Source of the DNA: Arthrobacter koreensis
GTDB taxonomy: Bacteria > Actinomycetota > Actinomycetes > Actinomycetales > Micrococcaceae
Direction of reading: 5' to 3'
DNA length: 64,000 nucleotides
Assembly: GCF_009193255.1 (NCBI RefSeq)
Contig: NZ_WACG01000008.1
Location: 1-64,000, forward strand
How positions within the stretch are numbered: position 1 is the first letter of the stretch; each line of letters starts with the position of its first letter. This document shows positions 62,462 to 64,000 of this stretch, one piece after another. The notes beneath the pieces were generated by a model that saw nothing but the letters and a program-made list of their open reading frames with translations, did no database searches and was not told the origin of the DNA. The translations under genes and the position numbers were made by a program.

Positions 62462-63592
62462 GTGAAAAACCCACCAACTCAAGGGCAGCCGCACCCTGCG
62501 CACCCCACCCCCAGCCCGGCAGAGCGCCGTCGTTGGAGGCAGTACCTAGCCGACGAGCAGGCCGAAGCAGCCACCTATCGTTACCTGGCCGAGCGCCGTG
62601 AGGGAGAAGAGCGGGACATCCTGCTCGCCCTGGCCGAAGCAGAAGGCCGGCATGAGGAGCACTGGCGCCAGCTGCTCGGCCCGGACGCAGACAAACCCAT
62701 GCGCCCGTCACTGCGGAACCGCATGCTCGGGCTGCTGGCCCGCCGGTTCGGATCAGTGTTCGTGCTGGCCCTCGCGCAGCGCGCCGAAGGCCGTTCCCCC
62801 TACAGCGATGACCCCAACGCCACCAGCGCCATGGCTGCCGACGAGCAGATCCATGAAGAGGTGGTGCGCGGACTGGCAACCCGCGGCCGCACCCGGCTCT
62901 CCGGAAACTTCCGCGCCGCGGTGTTCGGGGCCAATGACGGGCTGGTCTCCAACCTGGCCCTGGTCATGGGCATCGGCGCTACCGGCGTCTCGAGCACCTT
63001 CGTGCTCTTCAGCGGCATCGCCGGCCTGCTTTCCGGTGCCTTGTCCATGGGCGCCGGCGAGTATGTTTCAGTCCGGTCCCAGCGGGAGCTGCTGGAAGCC
63101 TCCAAGCCCACCCAGGTGACGCTTTCTGCCGCCAAGTCCCTGGACATCGACGCCAATGAGCTGGTCCTGGTGTACCGGGCCCGCGGCATGTCCCGGGAGG
63201 CAGCCGAGCACCGGGCAGCAGAGCGAATGGGGCTGTACACCTGCGACTGCGACCCGTCCCTGTCCCTGCAGCCGGAAAAGATGGAAGAGGCCGGCGCGGA
63301 CAAGCATGAGACGGTCGGCACCGGCCTCGGAGCTGCGATTTCCAGCTTCTGCTTCTTCGCCTCCGGCGCCATCATCCCCGTTCTTCCGTACCTGTTCGGC
63401 ATGGAGGGGCTCGCCGCCGTCGTGCTCTCCTGCACCCTGGTGGGAATCGCACTGGTCCTGACCGGCAGCGTCGTGGGGCTGCTCTCCGGAGCCTCCCCGC
63501 TCAAGCGCGGCCTGCGCCAGCTGGCCATCGGCCTCGGGGCCGCCGCCGTCACCTATGTACTGGGGATGATCTTCGGAACCTCCGTGGCCTAG
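62462..63592 (+). CDS. VIT1/CCC1-family metal transporter with N-terminal ferritin-like domain (MbfA-like)
   Basis: 376 residues. The N-terminal ferritin-like domain (about 25-135) has YLADEQAEAATYRYLAERREGEERDILLALAEAEGRHEEHWRQLL and a second AADEQIHEEVV helix, giving ExxH-type metal ligands. The VIT1/CCC1 membrane domain follows with FGANDGLVSNLALVMGIGA, GLLSGALSMGAGEYVSVRSQREL, and three C-terminal helices. Related fusions export iron or manganese. GTG 62462 follows AGGAG by 5 nt. The Mn riboswitch upstream points to manganese. Confidence 0.89.
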   Translation: MKNPPTQGQPHPAHPTPSPAERRRWRQYLADEQAEAATYRYLAERREGEERDILLALAEAEGRHEEHWRQLLGPDADKPMRPSLRNRMLGLLARRFGSVFVLALAQRAEGRSPYSDDPNATSAMAADEQIHEEVVRGLATRGRTRLSGNFRAAVFGANDGLVSNLALVMGIGATGVSSTFVLFSGIAGLLSGALSMGAGEYVSVRSQRELLEASKPTQVTLSAAKSLDIDANELVLVYRARGMSREAAEHRAAERMGLYTCDCDPSLSLQPEKMEEAGADKHETVGTGLGAAISSFCFFASGAIIPVLPYLFGMEGLAAVVLSCTLVGIALVLTGSVVGLLSGASPLKRGLRQLAIGLGAAAVTYVLGMIFGTSVA

Positions 63593-63595
63593 CCC

Positions 63596-63635
63596 GCACC
63601 GCACCCCACCCCACCCCATCGCACCGCACCCCATC
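63596..63635. repeat. CACC-rich low-complexity tract
   Basis: Short imperfect repeats of GCACCGCACCCC, CACCC and CCCCATC directly after the VIT1 stop codon and before a long hairpin. There is no coding potential. Confidence 0.5.
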
Positions 63636-63636
63636 G

Positions 63637-63688
63637 AGATGACAGAAACTGCCCGTATGAGCGTTCATACGGGCAGTTTCTGTCATCT
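63637..63688. terminator. 24-bp perfect inverted repeat, probable bidirectional terminator
   Basis: Positions 63637-63660 and 63665-63688 are perfect reverse complements around a GCGT loop (arm begins AGATGACAGAAACTGCCC). It lies between two convergent genes, as a terminator should. It lacks a T tract, and the exactness and length are unusual, so a dispersed palindromic repeat is also possible. Confidence 0.72.
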
Positions 63689-63705
63689 GGATGTTTGGGG
63701 GCGGG

Positions 63706-64000
63706 TCAGCGGGACGTGGGCGCGCCGACCTGACGCAGTTCGGTGGTGCTGGGGCCGTTGCCCTCGTCTTCCGTGCTGATCAGGACGTTGCCTTCACCCA
63801 GGGCCTCCGGCAGGACTTCCGGCTCCAGCCGGGTTGCCAGCGGTTTCTCCTTGATGAACAGGCACAGGATCGTTGCCACCACGGCCATGGGAACCATGAA
63901 CAGGAACAGCGGGATCAGGGCCTCGTTGTAGGACCGGATGATGATGTCCTGGATTGCCTCCGGCAGCTCGTGCACAAGCTTGGGAGTCAGCGAATTGCCT
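63706..64000 (-). CDS. MFS transporter, C-terminal part (runs off the window)
   Basis: About 98 residues in frame to the window edge. GNSLTPKLVHELPEAIQDIIIRSYNEALIPLFLFMVPMAVVATILCLFIKEKPLAT is the last extracellular loop, final helix and start of the tail of a DHA2 (EmrB/QacA)-type 14-helix drug-efflux transporter. The acidic tail ends QVGAPTSR. The N-terminal part lies beyond 64000, so the open start at 63975 is not the real one. Confidence 0.75.
   Translation of the reverse strand, partial: GNSLTPKLVHELPEAIQDIIIRSYNEALIPLFLFMVPMAVVATILCLFIKEKPLATRLEPEVLPEALGEGNVLISTEDEGNGPSTTELRQVGAPTSR

Noticed and set aside
1-64000. CRISPR arrays, tRNA or rRNA genes, prophage or insertion sequences
   Set aside because: Reading both strands I found no spaced repeat array, no cloverleaf with a recognisable anticodon arm, no rRNA blocks and no transposase, integrase or phage structural gene.

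Overview
The window reads as chromosomal DNA of a high-GC actinobacterium, most likely Arthrobacter or a close relative in the Micrococcaceae. The reasons are uniformly GC-rich codon use, frequent GTG starts, and Micrococcaceae-like gene content: a DUF222/HNH protein, a CE1759-type FMN reductase, DUF4166, a class F sortase, SigK/RskA and Tex. I count about 56 protein genes and no rRNA, tRNA, CRISPR array, prophage or insertion sequence. The window opens in a very GC-rich repeat and closes inside an MFS transporter gene.

Layout. 0.3-2.1 kb: DUF222/HNH nuclease-like protein. 2.2-6.0 kb: gluconate/idonate catabolism on the minus strand (gluconokinase, GntP permease, gluconate 5-dehydrogenase, L-idonate 5-dehydrogenase) with an internal terminator. 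6.1-12.1 kb: a sulfide/persulfide module comprising a metallo-beta-lactamase dioxygenase with two rhodanese domains, an APC permease, a TauE/SafE exporter, a rhodanese-DUF2892 protein, and a second TauE/SafE with a 250-residue extra domain. It carries four CsoR/CstR-type operators in two pairs. 12.2-17.9 kb: SNF2 helicase with SWIM finger, small zinc-ribbon protein, MarR-like regulator, SRPBCC and DUF4166 proteins. 17.9-20.7 kb: SorC-type regulator divergent from glpD. 20.8-28.6 kb: TPP enzyme and cyclase-family hydrolase, FMN reductase, GNAT, class F sortase with a CHRD surface protein, SigK/RskA-like pair, membrane protein. 28.6-40.9 kb: FAD dehydrogenase, asparaginase, Vsr, HAD phosphatase, Tex, another TPP enzyme, an SDR-MarR operon, DUF503, CtaG-like protein.

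40.9-45.9 kb holds valine-type degradation genes (mmsA, mmsB) with a LysR regulator and an MHS-family permease. 46.1-49.2 kb is a compact type III polyketide cluster (synthase, methyltransferase, FAD hydroxylase) with overlapping starts. 49.2-53.5 kb has a CPA1 antiporter and an agmatinase-family ureohydrolase overlapping an AruI-like TPP decarboxylase, a plausible arginine-transaminase route to GABA. 53.7-62.1 kb has an aromatic-ring FAD monooxygenase, GH38 alpha-mannosidase, XRE-cupin regulator, AI-2E-family protein and fatty-acid CoA ligase. At 62.2-63.6 kb a yybP-ykoY (manganese) riboswitch precedes a ferritin-like/VIT1 metal transporter.

The most interesting points are the persulfide module with its operator pairs, the TauE fusion and the operon-linked permease; the Mn riboswitch with mutually exclusive downstream hairpins; the sortase-CHRD-SigK island; and the type III PKS cluster. 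All functions are inferred from sequence reading, with no database search run.
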